Shown here: positions 1 through 10,711 of the stretch, piece by piece | Layout of the letters: each line of letters opens with the position of its first letter | How positions within the stretch are numbered: position 1 is the first letter of the stretch | The notes under the pieces: generated by a model | Told to the model about the DNA's origin: nothing | What the model saw: the letters and a program-made list of their open reading frames with translations, nothing else | Database searches by the model: none | Made by a program: the position numbers and the translations under genes | Assembly: GCA_944739405.2 (NCBI GenBank) | Contig: OX123187.2 | Span: 80,274,450 to 80,338,449, forward strand | Length of the DNA: 64,000 bases | Reading direction: 5' to 3' | DNA from: Euclidia mi | Taxonomy: Eukaryota; Arthropoda; Insecta; Lepidoptera; Erebidae

Positions 1-1
1 C

Positions 2-151
2 ACAAATTTTATCAATCCCTCACAACCTTTGTCGGGCAAATTCAATAGCGACGATTGCAAGGTTATTAACCAATTTTATTCTACAAATCACGTGATAAAT
101 CCAAGACGGAGTGCTCAAGACAATTTTTCCGGAAACAACAAAAAGGAATGA
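2..151 (+). pseudogene. BESS-motif-like protein end (repeat copy 1)
   Basis: This open stretch enters from the window edge and ends at a TGA at 149-151. It aligns residue by residue with the minus-strand ORF at 19273-19515: both have a phenylalanine/leucine/proline core followed by an amphipathic stretch, and both run into the same 3' flank (about 152-275 here, 19145-19272 there). The better copy reads like the BESS motif that ends MADF-BESS DNA-binding proteins. A BESS motif mediates protein-protein contacts in chromatin factors, but transposons also carry MADF-like ORFs. Because two dispersed copies share the 3' non-coding sequence, I infer a transposon ORF or a duplicated gene end rather than a unique host exon. 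This copy is the more diverged and lacks its upstream part. Confidence 0.35.
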
Positions 152-275
152 TTTGACAATTCATAGCGTGACTATAGTCAAAATTTACAATAGACAAAAT
201 AACATGTTACTAAACCGATATAACCGATTCAACTTATCATCAATATTTCTATTTCAAACAGTGACGTTTAATTAA

Positions 276-803
276 TTTTATCGATGCTTTCATTTCGCAC
301 ATTTTTTCTGAAAATTGTGTCAAAAATTAAATTGAACAAATTCCAGTCATACTCACCTGAAGAGAGGATTCCGTACGTTATGTATGTTCCGTTATGGGTT
401 TCGTTGTCTTTGGTTTTTTACCAAACCTAATAAGAATGGATTAATAGAATTGGTTTGCAAAATAGGAGCATTCATTTTTAATTTAAAGATCCGATACTCA
501 AAATATAACTGATTATCCGATAATCAAAATGTAACCTACATGGTTTAAGTAGATAATGGATAAAAATGTATTCTTATTAAAATTTGCTCATGTACAAGGT
601 AACTTAAATATGCGGATCGTAGTTTAAAAGGTTAAAAACTTGGTAAATATAACACTTTAACGAAATAAACGGTGCACTCATTGAAGTGACTAATGGTTTA
701 ATGTAAACAAGCTAGTACTGAACGCCAAAAAACAAAATGTGTTAAGTTTATTCTGCCTAATGTCAGAAACCTTGGTCCTAACATAGTTTTAAATGATGTT
801 GTA
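276..803. other. Unassigned AT-rich DNA
   Basis: No supported gene. The stretch is AT-rich with no recognisable repeat and ends at the target site of the BEL/Pao element. The four bases 800-803 (tgta) are repeated after its 3' LTR. Confidence 0.6.
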
Positions 804-976
804 TGTTACGGCACATGACTAATTCAAGGGGCAACACTGGTGCGCAAGCGCCATCTTAAGCAAGTCATTCCGCAAAATGAGGTCGTTGAGGTTAGTCATG
901 TAAATTGTCTTATATTTTTTCGACGTTAATTCGACAAGTTATTTCAAAATTAAGTAAAGTTGTTAGTTTGTAATAA
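804..976 (+). repeat. 5' LTR of BEL copy A
   Basis: It starts tgttacggcacat and ends gtaataa, and is 173 bp, the same length as the 3' LTR at 5802-5974, from which it differs at scattered positions. A consensus-like splice donor (GAG|GTTAGT, about 891-900) lies inside it. The inverted insert at 4023-4385 departs from LTR sequence exactly at that GAG, suggesting the donor has been used. Confidence 0.85.
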
Positions 977-978
977 AT

Positions 979-995
979 TGGCAACCGTGACAGGA
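979..995 (+). other. Putative primer-binding site of BEL copy A
   Basis: The sequence tggcaaccgtgacagga sits two bases after the 5' LTR. BEL copy B has tggcgaccgtaggacatg in the same place relative to its own LTR, so the position and core tggc(a/g)accgt are shared. This is where a host tRNA would prime minus-strand DNA synthesis. The tRNA identity was not determined. Confidence 0.6.
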
Positions 996-1395
996 CATAC
1001 ATGAAGATTTTCAAGAAAAGAAGAAATTGCAAATCATCGAAGGCGCCCCGGCCTTATTTTGCGGCATCCTGTATCGTAGGCCTAATTGGCATCTTAGTAA
1101 GCTAAGTAACATTTTAAACCGCTTTTTTTCAATTGATTGCCACCTTGCAGTGACTATTCCTTTCCTGGCCACGTGGGTCAGAGAGACGGAGGTGCATCGA
1201 TCCTGCTCGCTGGACTGGTTGTCAGCTTGGCGTGCTCTAATCCTGAGCATCGTGCCACGTGAAAACACCAGCAAACGACTGGATCTGAGGGTTTTAGTGC
1301 ACATATTGTCTCATTGTTTGTTAATATTAATACCAGGTATTTATTACCATTTTCGCAATAAATTTGCATTTAGGGTGTATTAATTAGAATTTAGA

Positions 1396-2141
1396 ATGAG
1401 TGAGTCAGAGCTCGAGGTAGAATTGTCTGCTCTAATTAAGCAGTGAGGCATTATTAAGGGTAGGTTGAGCAAATTCAATGAATATATCGTTAATTTAAAT
1501 AGTTTGAAGGAAATACCTTCTATTAAGTATAAATAACTTGAATTAAAGTTAAACAGGATTCAATCTATCATGAATGAATATGATACTATTCAAAATAGAA
1601 TAGATATTTTACATTTTGGCTCTGATGAGCAAATTAAGGAAAGAGATATCATTGAAAACAAGTTTATAGCGTTAATATCGAGTAGTCAAGATATTTTAGA
1701 CAAATCTCCTCATAAAGGGTCTGTTGTTAACAACTGTGATCATGAATCAATGAATAGCTGCAACTCTCAAATAGTAAATACTATTAAATTACCTACTATT
1801 AAGCTTCCTACATTTGATGGCAATTATTTAAATTGGCTTTAATTTAAGGATACATTCCAGTCGGTCATTGATAGTAATGACAGTATACCACTTATAAATA
1901 AATTTCACTACTTGCGGTCTGCACTAGAAGGCACTGCGGCTGTAGTTATTAAATCTATGGAATTTAGCGCTAAAAATTATAAAGTTGCTTGGGATCTGTT
2001 GTGTCAAAAATTTGATAACAAAAATTTGCTAATTAATAATCATTTAAAGGCTTTATTCAATATTGATGTGCTTCAGAAAGAGTCTTAGACCATGTTTCAA
2101 AACATCTGCGTGCCTTAGATACTCTTGGCCAACCTACAATT
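1396..2141 (+). pseudogene. BEL copy A Gag, N-terminal part (broken)
   Basis: Gag coding begins at ATG 1396 and is readable to about 2090, with in-frame stops near 1444, 1533 and 1840 and a deletion/frameshift near 2085. It encodes a charged, helical N-terminus followed by the conserved capsid-like segment with KLPTIKLPTFDGNYLNWL, which matches the PTFDG..LNW hallmark of the DUF1759-type gag region of insect BEL/Pao elements. Copy B (minus strand, 38458-39852) carries a nearly identical but longer open version, which shows that the stops here are later decay. Gag would build the cytoplasmic virus-like particle. The 5' leader 996-1395 is also shared with copy B and carries no gene. Confidence 0.8.
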
Positions 2142-3587
2142 ATGTGGGATGTGCTTATAATTTATATGATATCTACAAAACTAGATGCGCACACAAGTAG
2201 GAAATGGGAGGAACATAAGTCCGGCCTCACCGATCTGCCATTACTTGAAGAATTTTATACATTCCTGCGTGGCCGAGCTGATGTTCTGGAAACCATGTTT
2301 ATAAATAGCAGCCGCTCTGATAGGCAATTTGAAACTTTTGCTAAGTCAAATAAACAATCAAAAAGTTTTGTATTATCTATAAATAAGGACACAAAAGGTT
2401 CCTGCATTTTATGTAATGAGAATCACTCTTTGCATGACTGTAAATCGTTTAAAGGTATAAGTATAGAGGCTCGTTTAGCTAAGGTAAATAATTTGAATTT
2501 ATGTAAGAATTGCTTACGCAGTGGCCACAAGTCTTTTCAGTGTCAGTTAAGAGCTGTATGTCGCACATGTAAAAGGAAGCATAATTCCTTGTTACACATT
2601 AATAAGGCTAGTGCGACAGCTACTGATACTGAACAACCTTGTACTTCATCCTCTCTATCTGTGTCATTTTCTGTGGCATGTAATAGTCAGGTTTTATTGT
2701 GCAGTGCTTTGGTGGAAATTTTAATTAATAACAAATCATATACTGCCTGTGCATTGCTTGACACAGGGAGCCAGTCATCCTTTATTACAGAAAGGTTTAA
2801 GAGAAAGATAGGGCTTGTTACTAACCCTGGTGGTTCAGTGAACATTTTAGGTATTAATAATGCAACATGTAATATAACTGAAAGATGTAATTTGCGATTG
2901 AAATCTAAATATATGCCTTTTGAAATTAAGGTTAGTTGCTTAGTAGTGCCCAGGATAACAGGAGTTTTGCCAAGCTCTCTGATTAATACAGAAACATTTA
3001 ATATACCAAATATCATTAATTTGGCTGATCCTAGGTATTTCTCTCCAAGTGAGATAGATATTCTTTTGGGAGCGGATGTTTACTGGTATATAGCAGGTTC
3101 AAATATTATCAGTTTAGGTATAGGTAAACCAGTTTTGCAAGAGTCTAAGTTAGGATGGCTTATAGGTGGCCCTATAACAGTGAGTCAACCTAGTGCTAAA
3201 GTATATTGTAATTTTAGTCAGGAATTGAAGGATTCTTTAGAAAGGTTTTGGCATGTCGATGATTTACCTGTTACTAAAACATTTTCTATTGAAGAACAGC
3301 TTAGTGAAGATTATTATTTAAAAAATGTGTCTCTTTTAGCAGATGGTAGATTTTCTGTGGCTATGCCCATGAAAGAGGAACCTGAAGGGTCTCTTGGTGA
3401 TTCTTATTTGATAAAAAAGAATTGTTTCGAAAACTTAGAAAGAAAATTTAAAAGATATCCAAGTTTAAAGGAAGATTATGTAAATTTTATTAACGAGTAT
3501 GCTGAATTGGGCCATTTGACTGAAATAGTTAGACCGGTATTCGGATACTATATGCCACATCAAGCGGTAATCCGTGAGAAAGAGTGA
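2142..3587 (+). pseudogene. BEL copy A Gag C-terminus, retropepsin and start of RT (481 aa ORF)
   Basis: The longest surviving ORF of copy A. In order: the end of the capsid-like region (about residues 1-80); three cysteine/histidine knuckle clusters (about residues 87-155), with CILC...H...C, CKNC...H...C and CRTCKRKH; a linker; then an aspartic protease with catalytic motif ALLDTGSQSSFI (about residues 205-216) and a second conserved block GADVYW near residue 305. The last 80 residues are the start of the reverse transcriptase, ending near MPHQAVIRE. A one-base shift at about 3580 moves the RT into another frame (next ORF from 3574). The protease would process the Gag-Pol polyprotein. Copy B retains the same domains at 37796-39510. 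Confidence 0.85.
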
Positions 3588-4022
3588 AACCAAAAAGCTG
3601 AGGGTACTATTCAATGCTTCTTCTAAGACTAGCTCTGGCAAGTCACTTAATGACATTCAATTGATTGGCCCAGTTATACAAAATGATTTAATAAATACTA
3701 TGTTGCGCTTTCGCCCTCATAAATATGTTATTACCGGTGATATAGAAAAAATGTTTAGGCAGATTTATCTTAAAGAGTCACAGCACCATCTACAATTAAT
3801 ACTGTGGAGGGAATATGAAACCCTGCCAATTAAGGTGTTGCAACTTAATACTGTAACATATGGAACAGCATCTGCACCTTTTCTAAGTACTAGGTGTCTT
3901 CTCCAACTGGCAAAGGAATGCCTGGAGCCTAAAATTAGTAATATAATTAAAAATGATTTCTAGTACGATGACCTTAGTACCGGTGCAGAGACGGAGGAGG
4001 AATTGGTTTATATTGAGCAGTA
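3574..4022 (+). pseudogene. BEL copy A reverse transcriptase fragment
   Basis: Palm/finger blocks of a BEL/Pao RT: LRVLFNASSKTSSGKSLND (fingers), TGDIEKMFRQI (first catalytic Asp block), LQLILWRE, and TYGTASAPFLSTRCL. The catalytic block then reads stop-YDDLSTG at 3961-3984, so a TAG replaces a residue just before the YDD-type motif. RT sequence continues to about 4022, where inverted foreign sequence begins. The thumb and most of RNase H are missing. Confidence 0.85.
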
Positions 4023-4385
4023 TGCCTTTAACACTAGCGATGTCACTCTTGATATTGTCTAGCTGCGAGCGCAGCGCGCTCTGGTGCGCGTTGGTCTGCA
4101 TCTCACCACGGAGTGACGTCACGTTTGCGTTGAGAATGTCTAAGCTCTTGCGTAGTTCGTCGATGCAGTCAGCTGTCGATTTGCACTTTGGTTGCTCCAC
4201 GAAGAGCAAGTGTCTTACGTAATTCTCAACGACCTCATTTTGCGGAATGACTTGCTTAAGATGGCGCTTGCGCACCAGTGTTGCCCCTTGATTTAGTGAT
4301 GTGCCGTAACATCCTCCGGGGCGTTGAAAGGATGGCTTTCAAACGTTATTCTGTGTCGTCCCCTTCCGTGGCCGGTAAGGGGCAC
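4023..4385 (-). repeat. Inverted chimeric insert: BEL integrase end + LTR joined to a coiled-coil-like exon
   Basis: Read on the minus strand, this block starts with the end of the BEL integrase region (matching + strand 5738-5801), runs through the first part of the LTR (matching 5802 onward), and at the splice-donor-like GAG|GTTAGT switches to unrelated sequence. That sequence keeps an open frame (about 65 codons, from about 4222 down to 4023) rich in Leu/Ile/Asp/Asn heptad-like spacing. The precise change at a consensus donor suggests a read-through LTR transcript that was spliced, reverse-transcribed and inserted antisense, or acquired by template switching. The captured exon is not identified. 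Confidence 0.6.
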
Positions 4386-4952
4386 ATCTTGCGTACTGCT
4401 CTTTTAAATACTACGCCTTTTCCTTTCACTGACCAAAACCCAGCTGATCTTGCTTCTAGAGGTGTAAGCCCTAATCAGTTAAAGTCGTCTCTCCTGTGGT
4501 GGGAAGGGCCTTCCTTCCTCGCTAAAGAATCAAGCTGGCCTATAAGAAAACAAATCCCTAATATTTTACCTGATGTTAAGGCTCCATGTAATATTGATTG
4601 CTATCTTGCTATTGAAGGGAATATAATTGAATTTGATAACTATTCTAACTTTGGTAAATTCAAGAGAATATACGCCTATGTATTGCGTTTCATATTTAAC
4701 TGTAAAAATAAAAATTCTAAATTGAAAGGGCGATTAGATATTAAGGATTTAAATGATTCTCTCTCCTTATTTGTTAAGTTAAGCCAGTTGGATAGCTATT
4801 CACAAGAAATAAAGCTACTTAAGGAGAATAAAACTCCGAAAAATAAATCAAAGTTATTGCCTCTCAATCCATTTATTGATATGAATGGTATTTTAAGAAT
4901 TGGAGGACGTATTAAAAACTCAGATTATGAATTTGATAAAAACATCCTATAA
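4386..4952 (+). pseudogene. BEL copy A RNase H/integrase linker
   Basis: After the inverted insert the + strand element resumes with the BEL/Pao signature QNPADLASRG and LLWWEGPSFL (about 4437-4520), then a long lysine-rich linker ending in the block LLPLNPFIDMNGILRIGGR that precedes the integrase zinc finger. A frameshift/stop follows DKNIL at about 4950. BEL copy B retains a diverged version (ENPADITS) at its own internal-deletion junction. Confidence 0.85.
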
Positions 4953-5820
4953 TTTTAGATGCAAAGCATAATTTAACAAAATTATAAGTGAGACATGAGC
5001 ACGAACGTTTATTTCATGCTGGTCCTCAACATTTATTAGCTTCAATAAGATAACGATTTTGGCCTATAGGTGGTAGACACTTGGTACGTAGCACAACCAG
5101 AAAGTGTTTAATTTGCACTCGATTTAGAGAAAAAACTTTACAACCCATAATGGGTAATTTACCAGTGGAAAGAAGTTGTGCTATGTTGCCTTTCTATTCA
5201 AGCGGTGTGGATTTTGCAGGTCCTTTTATGATTTCTAGCCGTAAGGGTAAAGGCAATCGTATCTCAAAGTGTTATTTATGTTTATTTGTTTGCCGTTCTA
5301 CCAAAGCAATTCATTTGGAGATAGTTAGCGATCTGAGCACTGACGCATTTATTTTATCTTTAAGAAGCGATAATGTTGCGATAATGGTTCTAACTTCAAG
5401 GACGCAAACAATGAATTAAATAGAATACTCAGGTCCAGTCGTGAGCCAGTTATAAAATTTGCCATTAATGAAGGCATCAAGTTCGTGTTCAGCCCCGCAT
5501 ATTCTCCTCATTTTGGAGGTATTTGGGAGGCTGGGGTCAAATCTGCTAAGCATCACTTAAAACGTGTCGCAGGGAATGCTTACCTGACATTTGAGGAGCT
5601 CGCTACGCTATTTGCACAAATTGAGGCGATTTTAAACTCCCGTCCTTTAACGCCTCTCTCCTCGGACCCAACGGATCCTTCTCCACTAACCCCAGGGCAC
5701 TTTCTTATTGGGCGGTCTCTGATGTCAGAGCCCCTTACCGGCCACGGAAGGGGACGACACAGAATAACGTTTGAAAGCCATCCTTTCAATGCCCCGGAGG
5801 ATGTAACGGCACATCACTAA
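4953..5820 (+). pseudogene. BEL copy A integrase (frameshifted)
   Basis: Remnants of a retroviral-type integrase in three frames. The HH part of the zinc finger lies in the disrupted stretch near 4990-5030; the CC part and start of the core are in the ORF at 5081-5419 (CLICTRFR, then GVDFAGPF with the first catalytic Asp, and STKAIHLEIVSDLSTDAF). A deletion removes the second Asp block near 5400. The third ORF, 5485-5820, carries the catalytic Glu in GGIWEAGVKSAKHH and the C-terminal LNSRPLTPL and LTPGHFLIG blocks. The ORF runs past the 3' LTR boundary and stops inside the LTR at 5818-5820, as in compact BEL elements. Confidence 0.85.
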
Positions 5821-5974
5821 TTCAAGGGGCAACACTGGTGCGCAAGCGTCATCTTAAGCAAGTTATTCCGCAAAAAGGGGTCGTTGAGGTTAGTCATGTA
5901 AATTGTCTTATATTTTGTCGACGTTAATTCGACAAGTTATTTCAAAATTAAGTAAAGTTGTTAGTTCGTAATAA
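5802..5974 (+). repeat. 3' LTR of BEL copy A
   Basis: A 173-bp direct repeat of 804-976 (tgtaacggcacat ... cgtaataa), separated by a handful of substitutions. It is followed by tgta, matching the four bases before the 5' LTR. Confidence 0.85.
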
Positions 5975-6037
5975 TGTACTCGAAACAAATGATTATCGAT
6001 CAAATCGTCATGAAATAATTATATGATCAAATCGTCG

Positions 6038-6402
6038 AGTGCAAGGCCCACTAAAACTACAGCGCATACATCCACGCCATTTTGGGGCACTGGGAGTCGC
6101 GTTAGGTTTCTACCCTGGCACCCCGGCGGATAGCCCGAAGGCCACAACCTCCTTGGTGGCGGATGAAGGTGTTGGGCTCCGCCGCCAACACACTCAGCGG
6201 CCGCAGAGGATAGGGATGATGGCAACCTGACAACACCGCATCTCCTCTTTCTTTGCGGCCCCACCGCAACGCATCGAATGGTGCGTCCCCATTTGGTCGC
6301 GGGAGATAGGGTACGCGGCAACGCAACACCGACACGCCTCTCCTCCCGCGATCACACCTGACTGCGAGCGACAGACAGAACTATCCCCCGCACCCGCACC
6401 AA
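6038..6402 (+). repeat. GC-rich dispersed repeat, copy 1
   Basis: A GC-rich block in AT-rich surroundings, highly similar over most of its length (about 6140-6402) to 20060-20305. It reads through 'ggatgaaggtgttgggct' and 'aacgcaacacc' and ends '...ccgcacc'. The second copy is longer and flanked by a 17-bp duplication, so this one is truncated at the 3' side. The frames in it are not conserved between copies, so I do not call a gene. It may be the 5' region of a retroelement. Confidence 0.65.
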
Positions 6403-6405
6403 GAA

Positions 6406-6452
6406 TATCGTAGTCTTTTTATATAATAAATTTATATAACCAGACTACGATA
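6406..6452. repeat. Short inverted repeat, 11-bp arms
   Basis: tatcgtagtct (6406-6416) and agactacgata (6442-6452) form a perfect 11-bp stem around an AT-only loop, at the 3' edge of the GC-rich repeat. Confidence 0.6.
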
Positions 6453-6456
6453 CAAA

Positions 6457-7368
6457 ATTAATTAGGAACCGTTAATTTCAACTAGCTTCAACATTTTAAA
6501 CCACTGCATACGAACGGATTAACGGCAACTACAATTCCAAACCATCTAGTTTTAGTTCCACATTTTTTGTTATTTGAGAAATTATTACTTGAAATAATTT
6601 TTACACTAACAGGGTTGAACGAAGTTTCTAACAGATTGGGGAAACAACTCCAAACCGCTTTTAGTTTAAATATGGAGATAGTATCGTAAATCAAATGTAG
6701 CAACAATTTCTCGTGACATGAACTCGAATCAAAAGTTCTACGTGCTGTGAGAAGTAGAACTGTTTTATAATACTTTATAGTTTACTATAACCACTGTTCT
6801 GCCTCTAAGCTAGTGGAGGGATTGACTACATTGTTGCAAAGTTAAAGTCATAAAATCAAAACAATAAATGCAATAAATCAAATAGTTTGTAGTGGTTTTA
6901 AACAATCAATTAGCAACATTCAACACAAATACCAGCTTTTGGTATTTGTTCAATGCTGGGAAATCATTGTATAAAACCGTATCAATATAAAATAATAACA
7001 TTATGACTGATGAAAGGGCCATGCGTCAAATTGGGCTCAGTGTCCAACAGAGTTATGGCATGCCATTGTAAAGGATTTTGTTTGAACTAAAATTGTTACT
7101 ACCGGCACCACCTTTAATTCCATTGCAGAAAAAAGATATGCACTTAAATAAATTTTGTAGAAAAATACAATTGTTAGTCATAAAACTGTTATAGTAACAA
7201 TATATTCATACTTTTATAAAGGTAAACAATTGATGCGCTTGCGCCCGTGTGATACCCGTGTGAGACACTCTCCATCCCTCTCACACCTCTCAGACGCCTG
7301 CCCGGGCGCCCGTCTGCTCTCACTGCTCCAAGTCAGTCGACTCGTGATTCTCACGGTGTTAGCTGTGT
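6457..7368. other. Unassigned intergenic DNA
   Basis: No gene seen. There is a small perfect hairpin at 6925-6949 (10-bp arms, 5-base loop) and a GC-richer stretch at about 7240-7345. The ORFs here are short and unlike known families. Confidence 0.6.
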
Positions 7369-7376
7369 GTTTTCCT

Positions 7377-7767
7377 TAGTGATGTTCTGGATATCCGTAT
7401 CCGCGGATATCCGAGGAAGAAGAAAGTTCCGTATCCGTATGCGTTACTTTTCTCCCGAAACTTTTATGGATCTTTCGCCTTATTAATTTTCAATTTACAG
7501 GATGGAATGCTATAGGTGGTTAGGTAAAATTTAAAAACTATCAAATTCCATTCAGAGTATTTTTAATATAATTTCAATAAAAGTCGAAACATGGTCTGTC
7601 TATTGTTCCGGTGGGTGTGCGTGACGTCAACTATCGTTTCAAAGTCGCGCGCACCGACATCGATTCCGTAAGAAAATAATGATCCGTATCCGTATCCACG
7701 GATCTTGACACCAAATATCCGTATTCCGATCCGTATCTGCGGATATACACGATCCGGCACATCACTA
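7377..7767. mobile_element. hAT-type MITE (391 bp)
   Basis: Inverted ends tagtgatgt / acatcacta, flanked by 8-bp near-identical duplications gttttcct (7369-7376) and gttttcgt (7768-7775). An 8-bp duplication with (T)AG-GATGT-like ends fits hAT transposons. The interior is filled with the degenerate repeat atccgtatccgcggat in both orientations. There is no coding capacity, so it would depend on a transposase supplied elsewhere. Confidence 0.65.
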
Positions 7768-7882
7768 GTTTTCGTGTATCCTCTCGGCACATACTATTTA
7801 ATCCACCGACAGGTCATCTAAACGATATTATTATTGATATTGATTGAAATGTTAATAAAACCTTAGACAACTCAGTCGAATT

Positions 7883-9110
7883 ATGGAGTTGGAGGCGAGT
7901 CTGAATGAAGCCCAAACAACAATTTTATCACAAGAGGAATCAATCCAGACGCTCAACACCACAGCAAACAAGAACCTGTTTTCAGAGGTAATGAGCGGTA
8001 ATGCTAGTGTTATTAAGACTGTAAAATGTAAGTGCAACTGTAAATCTAAATTGATAACCAAAAGGAAATTTAGGCAATTATCAAAATTAAATAAAGCGAC
8101 TTGAATCCAGTCACAAGGGGTCAAATAAAGTAAATAAATTATCACAAATTAACCATGACTTGGTTAAGGAACAGGAGTCATTGATGTCGAAGCTTGAGGC
8201 TAGCAATGAACAATTACTCAGTAGTAGATTATTATAGGATCAGCACACTCAGGAGCTACAAACACACATATCAAAACTGACTGCACAGCTCGACAAAATG
8301 GCAATAACACACCAGAAAGAAACTCAAGAATACATATTAAAATATGATGAGATTTCTAGAGTTGGTAGAGAGAATCTAGAACAACTACTCTCTATAGCCA
8401 ACAAAAAATGTTGCTTAAATTGTTCAAAATTAAATAATGATTTAGAAAGTAGTCTAGTACTAGAACAACCTCATAAAATATACAATGACTCCGGTTCTGA
8501 TGCCTTGTTACAAACAAATCATATATGTTCACTTGACACTCATAGTAATAACACTGTATTGATGTTTTCTGACCAATTGGGAGTGGGTTTGGGTAGCTTA
8601 ATAGATAGTTACACTAACCGTCCATTACAAAACTTTTGTTATCCAGGAGAAAGAATGTCTTCATTAGTTAATAAGTTAAAACATGCAGAATTAAATAAAC
8701 ATTCTACGGTTATTATTATGTATGGTGATAGCTTACTAGTTACTAGGAAAGATATACTAGCTTTATCGGATATAATGACTGATAGAAGTTCTAAAGTGGG
8801 GTGCAATTTTATAGTCTGTGCATTTCCTTATTCTAAGACCTTATCTGATAAAGAAAACAACCAGATAAGTAAATTAAATCTATTATTATATAATAGTACA
8901 TATCGTCATAATGACAAAATTTTATTCTTTGACACTAATACTTTTATTAAAAGTAATTTTATTTTAACAAAAGATACTATGTATTTTTCTCGCTCTTTTA
9001 AACGACAACTTGCTAAATTATTAGCATTTAATTTATACAGTGACCCAAGTACTGTTAGAGTACATGACAATTCCATTATTGACATTCATAATAATAATAA
9101 TTTAAATTAA
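7883..9110 (+). pseudogene. LINE ORF1 (coiled coil + SGNH/esterase-like domain)
   Basis: The first part (7883-8104) is an acidic, glutamine-rich coiled coil (MELEASLNEAQTTILSQEE). A frameshift near 8100 and a stop near 8238 separate it from the main 270-residue ORF (8298-9110). That ORF starts in coiled coil, has a Cys pair CCLNCSK near residue 36, and then a compact alpha/beta domain with VLMFSDQLGVGLGSL, FCYPGERM and VIIMYGDSLL. CR1-type LINE ORF1 proteins often carry an SGNH/esterase-like domain in this place. Here the nucleophile block reads SDQLG, so catalysis is unproven. It would bind the element RNA in the RNP. Confidence 0.65.
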
Positions 9111-9163
9111 ATTCTGAGACAATAGAGAACACCTCTAGCTATAATAAGATTACTCGTAACTCA

Positions 9164-10711
9164 TTGACTAATACACTTAAACATAATAATAACAAAAATT
9201 TGATTAAATTAGTACATCAGAATATTAGAAGTATGATTAATAAAGATTTAGAAATGGAATTGTTTATGAACTGTAATGCTGTTGATATATTTTGCATCAC
9301 TGAACATTGGCTAAAAAGCAACCAGTTCATGTTCAATTTCAGTAATCATATAGTAGGAAGCTCGTTTAGCCGGCAGCAAGCAGTACATGGTGGCTCGATG
9401 ATTTTACTTAATAAGCAACCTAAATTTAAGGAGCGTCATGATATTGTAAGTCTGTCTGTTGAGCGAACTATTGAGGTAGCCTGTGTGGAACTGAGGAGAT
9501 TTATTGTAATAAGTGTATACAGGCCTCCTTCAGCATTATATGATAGCTTCGAGCGTATTATGGATGAGATATTAAACAAAGTTGCAAAAATAAATAAAAA
9601 TGTTGTTGTGTGTGGTGACTTTAATGTAAATTTATTGGAGGATAGTAGTCTTAGTACAAAATTGAAAGCGCTGTTTCTATCATATAATCTGAAGAACTTA
9701 TTCTTAGAGCCCACAAGAGTTACTTCCTCTACATCTACTTGCCTAGATAATATATTTACAGATATCATAGTAAGAGACAAGCAAATTATTAGACAGTTAG
9801 ACTCAGACCATTGTGGACAGCAGATCTCCTTTAATTATAACAGTAAGAATGTTTCTAGGCAAAATATAGTTGTAATACCTAAAACTGCAACTCGTTTTGC
9901 TAGGTTTCAAAGTAAACTAATGACTAGCTGGTCACTGTTAGATGATGAAGGTGACCCTAATTTGTTATATAATAGCTTTTTCAAAGCGTTTTGTACAGAC
10001 TTTAATTCGGTTTTCACACCTAGAACGATTACAGTTGGAGGTAATGCAACCTTCTGTGAATGGGCAACAACTGGGCTTCACAAAAGTAGAAAGAGATTGT
10101 ATGAGCTATATGACGAGAGAAACTTTAATTTAAGTGAACAATTTCAGGATTATATTAGAAACTATGCTAGGATATTTCGGAAACTTTGCAAGAAAGCTAA
10201 GTCTCTTTACCTGAGTTCAAGGATTAGGAGTAGTGACGATAAAATGATAATGACATGGAATATAATAAACAGCGAGACTGGGAAAGTTAAAAGTAAAAGT
10301 TCAAAACTTAGTTTGAACATTGATAACGACACTATTACATCAGACTCAAAAGTTGCATCGGCGTTTGAAAGTTTTTTTACTGATATCCCCGTTATTACTA
10401 CTAGATCTTTGGACTCATCACCCAATACAGCGGAATCTCTTTTAAAAGAAAACATGAGTACAACCTATAGTAATTTCTCATTTCAGTATATAAATTCAAA
10501 TGATGTTATAAAAGCTTTTAATACTATAACTTTAAAGAAGACTGCAGACTTGTGGGGAAATTCCGTTACTATTACCAAGTCCATTATTGCTTTAGCTGCT
10601 AACAGATTAGCTTTAATATTTAATAAGTGTATTGACTGTGGTGTATTTCCTGATCTTATGAAAGATAGCAATCTGTGCTGCCCACATTTAGCAAAATTTT
10701 CGAGAAATTGA
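9164..10711 (+). pseudogene. LINE ORF2, endonuclease half
   Basis: An APE-type endonuclease: VHQNIRSMINK (substrate loop), ITEHWL (catalytic Glu), VYRPPS, VVCGDFNVNLL (catalytic Asp-Asn), and the LDSDHCGQQ block. A long basic linker follows, then the start of the RT fingers (about residue 440 on). The ORF ends at 10711 because a short deletion, estimated at about 15 codons just after GVFPDLMK, shifts the frame. The RT continues in the ORF at 10675-11970. The start is not ATG-defined: ORF2 may begin a few codons upstream, about 50 bp after ORF1 ends. Confidence 0.8.

Larger units (their letters stand above)
804..5974 (+). mobile_element. BEL/Pao LTR retrotransposon, copy A (degenerate)
   Basis: Two 173-bp direct repeats (804-976 and 5802-5974) flank gag, protease, reverse transcriptase, RNase H/integrase-linker and integrase remnants, all on the + strand. 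A putative primer-binding site follows the 5' LTR. The bases tgta flank both ends (800-803, 5975-5978), compatible with a short target duplication. The order gag-PR-RT-RH-IN and the motifs LLDTGSQ, NPADLASRG, LLWWEGPSFL and FGGIWEAGVKSAKHH are those of BEL/Pao elements. The copy is dead: there are stops in gag, a frameshift at the PR-RT boundary, loss of most of RT and RNase H around an inverted insert (4023-4385), and frameshifts in integrase. Confidence 0.9.

Noticed and set aside
1011..1383. Overlapping ORFs of 118, 97 and 63 codons
   Set aside because: They lie in the 5' leader of the BEL element, the sequence is shared with copy B (39950-40070), and no frame is conserved as protein.
6019..6335. 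ORFs of 60-100 codons on both strands
   Set aside because: They arise from the high GC of the dispersed repeat and are not conserved in frame in the second copy at 19890-20420.
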